This document shows positions 45,040 to 53,921 of a stretch of 64,000 nt of DNA, one piece after another. The stretch comes from CAVQAH01 sp963784195 (lineage in GTDB: Bacteria; Acidobacteriota; Vicinamibacteria; Vicinamibacterales; 2-12-FULL-66-21), in the NCBI GenBank assembly GCA_963784195.1, contig CAWARA010000025.1:248001-312000 (forward strand). The letters are read 5' to 3'. Position 1 is the stretch's first letter, and every line of letters begins with the position of its first letter. A model generated the notes under the pieces. It was not told where the DNA came from, did no database searches, and worked only from the letters and a program-made list of their open reading frames with translations. A program made the position numbers and the translations under genes.

Positions 45040-45945
45040 CTACGGCTGCGCGACGATGGCGATCCGATCGCCACGCGGGCTGACCGCGAGGCGCGACACA
45101 CCGCGAAGCCCGGCGGCCTCGAGGTCAGCGACGACCGTCATCGCCGGTTGCCCGCGCCGCCAGCCGTATAGTTTCCCGCCGTTTGCCATCAGCAGCAAAC
45201 CGTCCGGCGTCCACGCGAGATCGGCCTGGGGCGCGCCCTGCGGCAACGCGACGAGCGCCGCCGATGTTCGCGAGTCAGGCCGCCACTCCATGACTGTCAT
45301 GGTGGTCGTGCCGTCCTTCGTCTCGCGCTGCACGTAGCTGATGCCCCCCTTCGGGATGTGCTGAATCGATCGGCCGATGTTCTTCGCAATCACTTCCGCC
45401 TTGCCGGTCCGCACATCGGCGGCCTGAAAAGTCGCAGGCTCACCGAGTACGAAGAGGCCCAGCGTGTTCCCGTCCGCCCAGGCGTGATAGCCGACCGGCT
45501 TCACATCGTTCAACACCAGCGCGGGAAGCTTGCCGTCGATCGTGAATTGCCAGAGACGCTGCGTGCCATCAGGCTCCACGCGGATGACCGAGATGTGCTT
45601 CCCATCCGGTGTTACCGTCGGGGAGTACTCGCTCTCCGGCGTGTCGGTGACCTGCACGACCTGCTTGGCCGCGATGTCGTAGCGATAGATGTCGCTGCCA
45701 ATCGACGCGCCGATCGCCGGATCCGGTTTCCGGTCGCCCCGCACCGACGTGAAAAGCACAGCCCCGCCGTCGGGCGTGAACGACGGCTGGTTGTCGTACC
45801 CGGGATTGTTCGAAATGTTGATCGGCGCCGTCAGCGTGACGGTGTCCTTCTCCACCTTCAGCGACGCGAGATACACCTCCGTCGCGGGCGGAGGTTGTTG
45901 AAGTGCGACGACGGCAACGAGGCTGAGCAGAGTCGGGCGAAACAT
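45040..45945 (-). CDS. Secreted TolB/PD40-type beta-propeller protein
   Basis: About 301 residues from ATG 45945, beginning with a signal peptide (MFRPTLLSLVAVVALQQPP). PD40 repeats follow (NQPSFTPDGGAVLFTS, YSPTVTPDGKHISVIR, LAWTPDGLLLMANG, LAVSPRGDRIAIVAQP), giving a TolB-like propeller. It is likely a periplasmic scaffold or lipoprotein-interacting protein. The ATG follows a TATACT box by only 7 bases and has no ribosome site, so translation may be leaderless. An earlier ATG at 45978 lies inside the repeat array and is less likely. The spacer 44956-45039 holds nothing I recognise. Confidence 0.82.
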   Translation of the reverse strand: MFRPTLLSLVAVVALQQPPPATEVYLASLKVEKDTVTLTAPINISNNPGYDNQPSFTPDGGAVLFTSVRGDRKPDPAIGASIGSDIYRYDIAAKQVVQVTDTPESEYSPTVTPDGKHISVIRVEPDGTQRLWQFTIDGKLPALVLNDVKPVGYHAWADGNTLGLFVLGEPATFQAADVRTGKAEVIAKNIGRSIQHIPKGGISYVQRETKDGTTTMTVMEWRPDSRTSAALVALPQGAPQADLAWTPDGLLLMANGGKLYGWRRGQPAMTVVADLEAAGLRGVSRLAVSPRGDRIAIVAQP

Positions 45946-45952
45946 GCGCGCG

Positions 45953-45958
45953 AGTATA
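45953..45958 (-). promoter_or_regulatory. -10 box TATACT of a probable leaderless message
   Basis: On the minus strand TATACT ends 7 bases before the ATG at 45945. No ribosome site lies between. The repeat units starting at 45965 would lie under the -35 region. Confidence 0.5.
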
Positions 45959-45964
45959 ACGGCC

Positions 45965-46177
45965 AGACGGGGGTTCACGACGGGGGTTCAGACGGGGGTT
46001 CACACGGGGGTTCAGCATGACGAGGGTTCTGCTTTGCGAGCTACAAGCTACGAACTGACTTGCGACTGAACGCGCCGAACCTCGTCGTGAACCTTCGTCG
46101 TGAACCCTCGTCATGAACCCTCGTCATGAACCCTCGTCTGAACCCCCGTTGAACCCCGTTTGAACCCTCGTCCGAAC
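45965..46177. repeat. Inverted array of 11-13-bp GGGGGTTCA units
   Basis: The left arm (45965-46029) has four to five units like GACGGGGGTTCA. The right arm (46076-46177) has about eight inverted units like TGAACCCTCGTC. The middle carries a family-A-like stretch (GAGCTACAAGCTACGAAC). It separates two divergent PD40-protein genes, so it underlies both promoters rather than a terminator. Confidence 0.9.
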
Positions 46178-46194
46178 ATGCTATCGTCCCCCGC

Positions 46195-46899
46195 ATGAGA
46201 CTGGTGCTTCTGTTCGCGATCGCCTTGGCGGCTGCGCCGCAGGAACAGGCGGAGAAGGAGCTGATCGTCACCATCAGCGGGCCTCAGCTCAAAGGCGGAA
46301 TGGTCTCGGAGATCACCTGGGACGGCGAGACGCTGCTGCTTCAGGGAGTGTTCGCGGAACTCGGCGGCGAGCTGAAGACGCAATACTTCGTCGTCCCCGC
46401 GGAATCGACGAAGCTCGAGCAGCGTGACTCGCAGACGACATCATCGCTCGAATACTGGAAGAAGAAGGCGAACCGCACCAGCCCCACCGGGCTCGGCCGC
46501 ATAGAGATCGGCAGCGACACCAAGATGCCGCAGTTCGGCGTCGGCAGCCTCGAGCGGCGTGTCGGCGAAGCTGTCGATATGGGCGGCACGCAGACGAACG
46601 TCATCATTCGACTGGGATCGACGGTCATCCACGAGCGGACGGGTCCTGAGCCCTATGACGGCGAGCTGTGGTCGTGGTCACCCGCGGAACTCAATCGCAT
46701 TGCCTACGTCGACGGCAAGGGCGATCTCTGGGTTGCCGACGCTGACGGCCGCAATGCCCGCCGTCTCATGCGCGGCGAGTTCACGCTGCCCGCGTGGTCC
46801 GACGACGGCCGATCTATCGCCATCGCGGAGCGGAAAGACGGGGGCCGCCGCTGGGAAATCTCGGTCATTCGTTTGCCCCGCAAACTCTGGGTCCGCTGA
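46195..46899 (+). CDS. Secreted PD40-repeat protein of unknown function (234 aa)
   Basis: A signal peptide (MRLVLLFAIALAAAPQEQ) is followed by a beta-rich region (ELIVTISGPQLKGGMVSEIT, TTSSLEYWKKKANRTSPTGL) and C-terminal PD40-like repeats (LWSWSPAELNRIAYVDG, LPAWSDDGRSIAIAERK). It probably folds as a partial beta-propeller in the periplasm. TATCGT stands 7 bases before the ATG with no ribosome site, so the message may be leaderless; TTGAAC in the repeat (46160-46165) could serve as -35. It is divergent from another PD40 gene across a repeat array. Confidence 0.78.
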   Translation: MRLVLLFAIALAAAPQEQAEKELIVTISGPQLKGGMVSEITWDGETLLLQGVFAELGGELKTQYFVVPAESTKLEQRDSQTTSSLEYWKKKANRTSPTGLGRIEIGSDTKMPQFGVGSLERRVGEAVDMGGTQTNVIIRLGSTVIHERTGPEPYDGELWSWSPAELNRIAYVDGKGDLWVADADGRNARRLMRGEFTLPAWSDDGRSIAIAERKDGGRRWEISVIRLPRKLWVR

Positions 46900-46944
46900 C
46901 CCGCCGTCTGTTTTTCCTTCCTTCGTTCGTCTTTCTGGCAACCT

Positions 46945-47049
46945 GGGGTCAGGTCTTGATTCGCAGGCGTTTTCACGATCTGGCCCGCGCACGACGCGGC
47001 CCGCGCGGGGTCAGGTCGTGAAAACGCCTGCGAATCAAGACCTGACCCC
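46945..47049. repeat. Perfect 34-bp inverted repeat
   Basis: GGGGTCAGGTCTTGATTCGC and 14 more bases (46945-46978) are exactly mirrored at 47016-47049, enclosing a 37-base GC-rich centre that repeats GGGGTCAGG. The right arm ends about 17 bases before the YCII-family start codon. The form resembles REP-type or miniature transposable palindromes. Confidence 0.95.
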
Positions 47050-47066
47050 CCTCAGAGGAGCCTTTC

Positions 47067-47417
47067 ATGCCGAAATACATGTTGCTGTTGCACGACAATC
47101 CGGCTTCGTTCGCCGATGTGAGCCCTGAGCAAATGCAGAAAGTGATCGAGAAGTACATGGCGTGGGGCGACAGGCTGCGTCAGGCCGGTCAGATGCACGC
47201 CGGGGACAAGCTGACCGACGAGCCCGGCAAGGTCGTGCGTCGCCGCGACGGCCAGGTGCGCGTCACCGACGGCCCATACAGCGAGACGAAGGAAGTGCTC
47301 GGCGGCTACTACATCATCGAGGCGGCCAGCTACGATCAGGCGATCGAGCGATCGCGCGACTGCCCGCATCTCGAGTACGGCGGCACGATCGAGGTGCGTC
47401 AGGTCGATATGATCTGA
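47067..47417 (+). CDS. YCII/DGPF-domain protein (116 aa)
   Basis: A YCII-fold small protein: start PKYMLLLHDNPASFADVSPE, then the DGPF-type motif TDGPYSETKEVLGGYYIIEA and the ending GGTIEVRQVDM. A good AGAGGAG ribosome site precedes the ATG. Genes of this family are regularly paired with ECF42 sigma factors, and the next gene 4 bases on is one. Their function beside the sigma is not known; a ligand-sensing or enzymatic role has been suggested for the fold. Confidence 0.92.
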   Translation: MPKYMLLLHDNPASFADVSPEQMQKVIEKYMAWGDRLRQAGQMHAGDKLTDEPGKVVRRRDGQVRVTDGPYSETKEVLGGYYIIEAASYDQAIERSRDCPHLEYGGTIEVRQVDMI

Positions 47418-47421
47418 ACCC

Positions 47422-48700
47422 ATGGCGGGGCCAGAGCCAGAACAGGATTCAGCCCATCAGCTCGTCGATCATCTGTTCCGTTCGCGCGCGGGACAGATGG
47501 TCGCCTGGCTGACCCACGTCTTCGGGCCGGAACATCTCGAGCTGGCTGAAGAAGTCGTGCAGGACGCGCTGCTCAAGGCGCTCCAGCAGTGGCCGTACAG
47601 CGGCGTCCCGGACAACCCCGGGGCGTGGCTGCTCCGCGTCGCCAAGAACGGCGCGCTCGATGTGCTGCGCAGGCACTCCGCCTTCCGCGAGCGATCGCAC
47701 CAGATCATCGCCGAGCTGACGCGTCGGTTCGACACGAGCGAACCGGCACGCTGGGCGGTCGAGGATGACGAGCTGCGCATGGTGTTCATGTGCTGTCATC
47801 CGTCACTGCCGCCCGACGGTCGCGTGGCGCTCAGCCTGAAGACGGTCGGCGGCTTCAGCGTGCCGGAAATCGCGAGCGCGTTCCTGGTCAGCGACGCCAC
47901 GATCTCGCAGCGTCTCGTCCGCGCCAAGCGCACGCTGCGCGAGCGCCAGGTCGGTCTCGAGCTGCCGCACGGGTGGGACCTCCACGAGCGGCTCGAGTCG
48001 GTGCTCGAAGTCATCTATCTCCTGTTCAACGAGGGATACAACGCCCACGCGGGTGACGATCTCGTCAGATTGGATCTCTGCGGGGAAGCGCTGCGGCTCG
48101 GCCGGCTGGTGGCGGACTCACCCGTCGCCGCGCCCGCGAGCCACGCGCTCGTCGCCCTCATGGCGTTCCAGGCCGCACGTCTGCCAGCGCGCATCGACGG
48201 TGCAGGCGAGCTGGTGCTGCTCGAAGAACAGGATCGAAGCCTCTGGGACCGCCGGCTCGTCGCGCTCGGCTTCGCAGAGCTCGAGCGGAGCTCTGAGGGC
48301 CCCGAGATGACGGCGTATCACGTCCAGGCAGCGATTGCGGCTGTCCACGCGGGCGCGGCCACGCCAGACGAGACGCGCTGGCCCGAGATCCTGACTCTGT
48401 ACGACGATCTCCTCGCGCTGAATCCATCGCCCGTGATCGCACTCAATCGAGCGGTCGCCCTCTCGCGGGTCGCCGGTGTACAGAGCGGCGCTGGACGTGA
48501 TCGCCGAGCTCGAGAACGATCCCGCACTCGCCAACTACTACCTCCTCCCTTCCGTCAAAGGGCGCCTGCTCAGCGATCTTGGCGATCTGCCCGCCGCGGC
48601 CGCGTGCTACCGCTCTGCGCTCGCGCTCCCCTGCTCCGAGCCCGAACGTCGCTTGCTCTTCAGACGATTGCGCGAATGCGATCCAACTCACACTGCCTAG
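47422..48700 (+). CDS. ECF42-type RNA polymerase sigma factor, C-terminal frameshift
   Basis: Region 2 (RSRAGQMVAWLTHVFGPEHL, EEVVQDALLKALQQWPYSG) and region 4 (SLKTVGGFSVPEIASAFLVS) are followed by the long C-terminal helical domain typical of ECF42 sigmas (LLFNEGYNAHAGDDLVRLDL, ALIALNRAVALSRVAG). The main frame then runs off into a non-homologous tail. The proper end continues in another frame from about 48476 (YRAALDVIAELENDPALANY) to the TAG at 48700. Removing one G near 48477 restores it. The gene follows the YCII gene by 4 bases. ECF42 sigmas have no anti-sigma; their C-terminal domain is thought to control them. Confidence 0.88.
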
Positions 48701-48703
48701 TAC

Positions 48704-48800
48704 CGTAGTTCGTCGCTCGTCGCTCGTCGCTCGTCGAACACCCCGACCGGCTCTTCGAGCAACGAGCGACGACCACGAACTACGGACCACGAACCACGAA
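48704..48800. repeat. Heptamer hairpin element, family A
   Basis: Left arm GTAGTTC plus three GTCGCTC units; right arm GAGCGAC, GACCACG, GAACTAC, GGACCAC and GAACCAC; core GCTCTTCGAGC at 48750-48760. It starts 3 bases after the sigma-factor stop and ends about 11 bases before a -10 box, so it could both end one transcript and border the next promoter. Confidence 0.9.
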
Positions 48801-48811
48801 TCTTTTTGCAC

Positions 48812-48817
48812 TAGAAT
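48812..48817 (+). promoter_or_regulatory. -10 box TAGAAT of a probable leaderless message
   Basis: TAGAAT ends 6 bases before the ATG at 48824, with no ribosome site in between. The -35 position would fall in the right arm of the heptamer hairpin. Confidence 0.5.
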
Positions 48818-48823
48818 CCCGCC

Positions 48824-50314
48824 ATGCGCATCTCCGCCCTCTCCGCCCCCGCAATTGCCACATTCATACTGGTCGCCAGTCCTGCCGCGCAGGACACCGT
48901 GGATCGCGCCATGGTTGCCAGGATTCGCAGCGAAGGCCTGGACCGCTCGAAGGTGTACGCCACGTTCAACCACCTGGTGACGGTCGTGGGCCCGCGGCTC
49001 ACCGCGACGCCTGAGTACAAAGCGGCGGCGGACTGGTCGCGCGAACAGCTCGCCAGCTACGGGCTGCAGAACCCCCGGCTGGAGGCCTGGGACTTCGGCA
49101 GGGGATGGCAGCTCGAGAAGTTCACACTCGAAATGATCGAGCCGCGATACATGCCGTTGATCGGCTACCCGGAAGCGTGGTCGGCGTCGATGACGGCGGA
49201 GATCGAAGCGGCCCCTGTGTCGATCGCCGGAAAGACGCCCGAAGAGCTCGAGGCGATGAAGGGCAAGCTGAAGGGCGCCATCGTGCTTGGACAGGAGTTG
49301 CAGACGTCCTTCGTGCGTGAGGACCGCGTGCAGCCGAGCGAGCCGGACTACAAGTCTCCCCCACCTGCAGCGGCGGGAACGGGACGAGGGCGCGGGCGCG
49401 GCGGCAACACCGCCGGCGGCGAGAGTCCCGCGCAACGGCGCGCCCGCATACTTCGCGAAGCGGGTCCCGGCGTCATGCTGCGCAGCAGCCGCGGCGAGCA
49501 TGGGACGATGTTCGTGCTCGGGCGCGATGCGGGCGAGAACGCGCTGCCGTCAGTCATCGTGGCCGGTGAGCACTACAACATGATCCTGCGCACGATGGAG
49601 GCCGGGATACCGGTCAAGCTGCGCGTCAACGTGAAGTCGCGGTACCTGAGCGACAGGAACGCCTACAACGTCCTCGCTGAACTGCCGGGGAGCGATCCGA
49701 AGCTGAGAGAAGAGATCGTCATGCTGGGCGCGCACCTGGATTCCTACCACTCCGCTCCTGGCGCGACCGACAACGCCGATGGATCGGCAATCGCGCTCGA
49801 GGCCATGCGCATCCTGACCGCGGTCGGCGCCAAGCCGCGACGCACCATCCGCGTCGCGCTCTGGGCTGGCGAGGAACAAGGACTACTGGGGTCGCGTCAG
49901 TACGTGCGGAAGTACCTCGACGGCGACGCCAACGCCGCGGTCCGCGATCGGTTCTCGGTGTACTTCAACATCGATCCCGGAACCGGTCCGATTTACGGCT
50001 GGTTCCTCCAGGGCCAGGAGAACGTCCGCACGCTGATGGACAGCTGGCTGGAGCCGCTCAAGGATCTCGGGGCGCGGCGGAACGTCATCGACAACATCGG
50101 CAACACCGATCACCTGAGCTTCACAGCGGTCGGCCTGCCTGGCTTCAATCCCATCCAGGACTATGTCGATTACGACGTGCGTACGCATCACACGAACGTG
50201 GACACGCCCGAACGGGTGAAGGAAGCGGATCTGAAGCAGGCAGCGATCGTCTTCGCATCGTTCGCGTATCACGCCGCGATGATGGATGCGAAGATGCCCA
50301 GACCCCAGCCGTAA
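48824..50314 (+). CDS. Secreted M28 family metallopeptidase (496 aa)
   Basis: A signal peptide (MRISALSAPAIATFILVASP) is followed by an M28 zinc aminopeptidase with its inserted PA-like region (residues about 130-250). That region includes a Gly/Arg-rich loop, GTGRGRGRGGN. Metal-binding residues: His304 in GAHLDSYH, Asp316 in PGATDNADG, the Glu350-Glu351 pair in WAGEEQGLLG with the general base, and later Asp/His in NIDPGTG and VRTHHTNVDT. It removes N-terminal residues from peptides outside the inner membrane. Probably leaderless, with its TAGAAT 6 bases before the ATG. The neighbouring hairpins isolate it as a single-gene unit. Confidence 0.92.
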   Translation: MRISALSAPAIATFILVASPAAQDTVDRAMVARIRSEGLDRSKVYATFNHLVTVVGPRLTATPEYKAAADWSREQLASYGLQNPRLEAWDFGRGWQLEKFTLEMIEPRYMPLIGYPEAWSASMTAEIEAAPVSIAGKTPEELEAMKGKLKGAIVLGQELQTSFVREDRVQPSEPDYKSPPPAAAGTGRGRGRGGNTAGGESPAQRRARILREAGPGVMLRSSRGEHGTMFVLGRDAGENALPSVIVAGEHYNMILRTMEAGIPVKLRVNVKSRYLSDRNAYNVLAELPGSDPKLREEIVMLGAHLDSYHSAPGATDNADGSAIALEAMRILTAVGAKPRRTIRVALWAGEEQGLLGSRQYVRKYLDGDANAAVRDRFSVYFNIDPGTGPIYGWFLQGQENVRTLMDSWLEPLKDLGARRNVIDNIGNTDHLSFTAVGLPGFNPIQDYVDYDVRTHHTNVDTPERVKEADLKQAAIVFASFAYHAAMMDAKMPRPQP

Positions 50315-50325
50315 GGGTGAATCGT

Positions 50326-50473
50326 GTCAACTCCCAACTTCCAACTCCCAACTCCCAAGGAGAGTCGATCGAGACGGCAGTGTAGAAGCGTACGACTGGC
50401 TGGTCGGTTCGTCTTCACCCCGCTCTCGATCGGCTTCCTTTGGGAGTTGGAGTGGCGTTGGGAGTTGAAGGGT
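50326..50473. repeat. Heptamer hairpin element of CAACTCC units
   Basis: The left arm (50326-50359) has CAACTCC/CAACTTC units; the right arm (about 50440-50470) has the inverted GGAGTTG units. Between them a second imperfect stem continues (AGTCGATCGAGA against TCTCGATCGGCTT), so most of the 148 bases can fold. It lies between the convergent M28 peptidase and ADOP genes. Confidence 0.9.
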
Positions 50474-50477
50474 TTGT

Positions 50478-52918
50478 TCAGTTGCCTCGCAGGGCCGCGT
50501 GCGGTTCCACGGCGACCGCACGGCGCGTCGGGAGCACGCTGGCGATCAACGTCACCGTCAGCAGCACGAACGCCACCAGAGCGAAAGCGCCCGGATCGGT
50601 CGCCGAGGTCTGGAACAGTTGACTCTGCAGCGCGCGAGCCGCACCGAGCGCGCCGAAGATTCCAAGAACGATTCCCGACAGCACGAGCGCCATGCCGTTG
50701 CGCACGATCAACGCCGTCACCCCGGCGGCGCTGGCGCCAAGTGCCATGCGGATGGCGATCTCCTGGTGGCTCATCCCGACGACGTACGCCACGAGGCCGT
50801 ACAAGCCGAGTGCGGCCAGCAGCAGCGCGCCGGTGCTGAACAGCGTCAACAGCGCCGACGCGAAGCGCGACGTGGAGGTCTGCTGACGAACCAGGTCCTT
50901 CAGGTCTCTGACCAGGTAGAGCGGCAATCCCGCGTCGATGTCCGATACCGCCTGTTGCAGCACACCGATCGTCGCGAGTGACCCGTCGGCCGTGCGCACT
51001 GCGATCTGGATGTTGCGGTCGGTCGTCTGCGCAAACGGGAAAAAGACGTCGGGCTCGGTCCGTGAGCCGCTCAAGTCGGTCGTGAGGTCGCGGAACCGGA
51101 CGTCTGGAATGGTCCCGACGATCTCGACCGCTGGTCCACCCGCATTGCCAAGACGGAACTGACGGCCGACGGCATCCGTGCCGGGCGCGATTCGCCGCGC
51201 GGCGCTCTCGTTGACGATCGCGACGAGCGGGCCGCCTCGTCGATCCTGCGGCGTGAAAGCGCGCCCGCGCACGATCGGGATGCCGAGGGTGTCGAAGAAC
51301 GTGGGCGTGACGAAGTGCCGGTAGTAGCGGATGCTGGGATCCGAAGGGCCTGCGCCCGCCGGCAGCAGTACCGTGGCCGACGATCCCGTGAACGGCACGT
51401 CGGAGCCGATCGAGGCGCTGCGAACGCCCGGGATCCGCAACAGGCGTTCCTGCAAGCGCTCGACGAACGTGACGCGGGCGTCAGGCGTGTAACGCGAGGC
51501 CGGGAGGTTCAAACTCCCGATGGTCACGCCCGCGGGCTCGAATCCGACCGCCACTTGCGTCTGGCGATCGAGGCTCCGCACCATCAGCGCCGCGGCCGTC
51601 AGCAACGTCATGGCCAGCGCGATCTCGGCGACGACCAGCGCCTGCTGCGACGAGATCCGTCTGATCGAGCCCAGGCCGCCGCCAGCCGACCGGCCCCCCT
51701 GCTTGAGGGCGTCGGCGAGCTCCCGCCGCGAAGCGGAGAGCCCCGGAAGGATAGCCGCCAGCGCACCGACAGCAAACGATACGGTCAGGGCAAAGGCCAG
51801 CGCGCGCATGTCGATCGACGGCTGCACGAAGAGCGGCAATGCACCCGCCGGCATCAGCGCGACCGCGCCGCCGAGGGTCCAGGTCGCGACGATGGCGCCA
51901 ATGAACCCGGCCACGACCGACAACACGATCGACTCCGTCATCAGCTCCCGGAGGATGTGCCACCGGCGTGCCCCGAGGGCGATCCGGACTGCCAGCTCGC
52001 GCCGTCGCGACGCGGCGCGCGCCAGCTGCAGGCTCGCCACGTTCGTGCACGCGACGACCAGGAACAGGATGACCGCGCCGAAGAGCGTGGCGAGCAGGCT
52101 GGCCGAGTCTGCCCGAGCACGAAGCCGCGATACGTCGCGACCTGAACGCCCCGTTGCCGGTGGGTGTCCGGGTACTGCTGCTCGAGCAGCATCGCCACGC
52201 GCGTCATGTCTTCCTGTGCGCGCTCGAGAGAAACATCCGGCGCGAGCCTGGCGAGCACGACGAGCCACCGGTTCCCGCGGTTCTGAACGACCGTCGGCGC
52301 GCTCGTCAGCGAGACCATCATGGACGGCACCCACACGTCGGTGTCGAAGGAGACGCCGGAGAACCCGGCCGGCATGACGCCGACGATCTGAACGGACCGA
52401 TCGTTCAGATGGACACTGCGCTGCAGCACGCCCGGATCGCTGCCAAACCGATCGCGCCACAAGCGATGGCTGATGAGTGCGACCGCATTACGATCGGGCA
52501 CCGCGTCCTCTTCGGGCAGGAAGGTCCTGCCCATCGCCGCGGACACGCCGAGCAGCGGAAAGTACGACGCCGACACCATTTCCGCATCGACACGAACCGC
52601 TTCCGTGTCCACCCGCAGATTGAGCGACGTATTGTCGTAAATAGCCACGTGCTCGAGCGTGGCGTTCATCGTGCGCCAGTCGATGGCCTCCGGAAACGAT
52701 GCGCCACGAAACACGCGATCGGGTCCGGCGACGCCCATCAGCGCAACCAACCGGTCGGGTTCGGCGAACGGCAACGGCCGCAGCAGCGCACTGTCGAGCA
52801 GGCTGAACATCATCGTGCTGCCACCGATGCCGAGCGCGAGCGTCAGCACGACCGAGGCGGCATACCCAGGGCGTTTGATCAGGGTGCGGACCGCGACAAA
52901 AATTTGATGAAGTGCCAT
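50478..52918 (-). CDS. ADOP-type FtsX/MacB permease, one frameshift
   Basis: A full ADOP in two frames. The first (52918 to about 52112) has MALHQIFVAVRTLIKRPGYA, a first helix and the periplasmic domain up to VATYRGFVLG. The second (to 50478) continues ADSASLLATLFGAVILFLVV, then the central FtsX block (ACTNVASLQLARAASRRREL), second module and final block (LYGLVAYVVGMSHQEIAIRM). Adding one base, most simply a G in the GGG at about 52112-52114, joins them; this is the only clear deletion-type frameshift in the window. The gene ends beside the CAACTCC hairpin. Substrate unknown. Confidence 0.85.
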
Positions 52919-53099
52919 GGCTGTCGGGGGCAGTCAGCACTGCATGTGCCACTCGTTGGGGACTATCAGATGAACGACTTACGGCGATCAACCCTCATCG
53001 GATCGTCCGAAAACGGGAAGGGGGGTTCGGGGGCGGACACCGACTTGCGGTGCCAAGGGTGCCAGGGGTGCTAACGGTGCCAAGGTGTCTTCGGCGCGG

Positions 53100-53744
53100 T
53101 CAGCGCCGATAGCGAATGCCGTACTGACGGTCGAGCGCCTCGCGCTCTTCTTGCGGGCGGGCGCGCGGGGGATCTGCTGGGGACTTGCGGCCGATCTCGC
53201 GGAAGTAGCCGTCGAAACCTGAGGGCGAGTAGATGGCGATCCACATCAGCGTGCCGGTGCCCGTGTTCCTTCCACCGTGCCACGTGCCCTTCGGCACGAA
53301 CAACGCGGAGCCGGCCGACAGCGGCACGGTCGAGTCCCCCAGCGTCGCCTCCCCTGTGCCCGACTGAATGAAAATCAGCTCGTCCTCGTTCTCGTGGAGA
53401 TGGACTGGTATCGTCGTTCCGGGGCTCACTTCCTGTGTGATCATCGCGAATCGTCCGGACGAGCCGCCGGGGCTGATTTTGATACGGACCGGATCGCGTC
53501 CCACATACACCAGTTCCCCGTCTCCCGCCGCAATCGCTGCCGGCTCGACTGCTGACGCATGCGCCACCGGGCGCTGGGGAGCACCAGGGACTCGGGGCTC
53601 GGGACTCGGGGCTCGGGGCTCGGGTCCCGGCTTGCCCGCCGTAGCCTTCGCGAAGGCGGGGACTCGCCGCGGTGGGGTCTCATCCGCGTCTCGGAGGATA
53701 TCCGCGGCCGCGATGGCCAGGAACAACACATCCCGTCTGTGCAT
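53100..53744 (-). CDS. Exported cupin-domain protein with translated repeat insertion (214 aa)
   Basis: From ATG 53744 the product begins MHRRDVLFLAIAAADILRDA, a signal-like helix, then an Ala/Pro/Gly/Arg stretch (residues about 27-60) that is the in-frame translation of a CTCGGGG repeat and a GCCTTCGCGAAGGC palindrome. The cupin barrel follows (residues about 70-190) with metal ligands in PVHLHENEDE and GTWHGGRN. Such single-domain cupins bind a metal and small ligand; the enzyme activity, if any, is unknown. The repeat adds about 30 residues but keeps the frame. The spacers on both sides (52919-53099 and 53745-53921) hold no gene I recognise. Confidence 0.8.
   Translation of the reverse strand: MHRRDVLFLAIAAADILRDADETPPRRVPAFAKATAGKPGPEPRAPSPEPRVPGAPQRPVAHASAVEPAAIAAGDGELVYVGRDPVRIKISPGGSSGRFAMITQEVSPGTTIPVHLHENEDELIFIQSGTGEATLGDSTVPLSAGSALFVPKGTWHGGRNTGTGTLMWIAIYSPSGFDGYFREIGRKSPADPPRARPQEEREALDRQYGIRYRR
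53588..53657. repeat. CTCGGGG heptamer array with 14-bp palindrome, inside cupin gene
   Basis: Six 7-bp units (CTCGGGG/CTCGGGA/CTCGGGT) at 53588-53632 are followed at 53644-53657 by the perfect palindrome GCCTTCGCGAAGGC. Both are translated within the cupin gene. Confidence 0.88.
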
Positions 53745-53921
53745 GACGGTCGAGATTAGCAGACGACTCCGCGCCGGTGGCGCACGATCTGCAATTCGCG
53801 TGACCAACAGCGGGGAATTCAGTCGAATCCACGGCGATCCGCTCGGCGGCATGTTCGCAGGTGAACAGTTTCTGTCCGATTCCGTGCAGCCCGGAACGCA
53901 TCCGCGTTGCAAGAGGTTGAC

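Noticed and set aside
44061..46177. CRISPR array
   Set aside because: Units are 7-13 bp, tandem without unique spacers, and occur as inverted arms; no cas gene is present.
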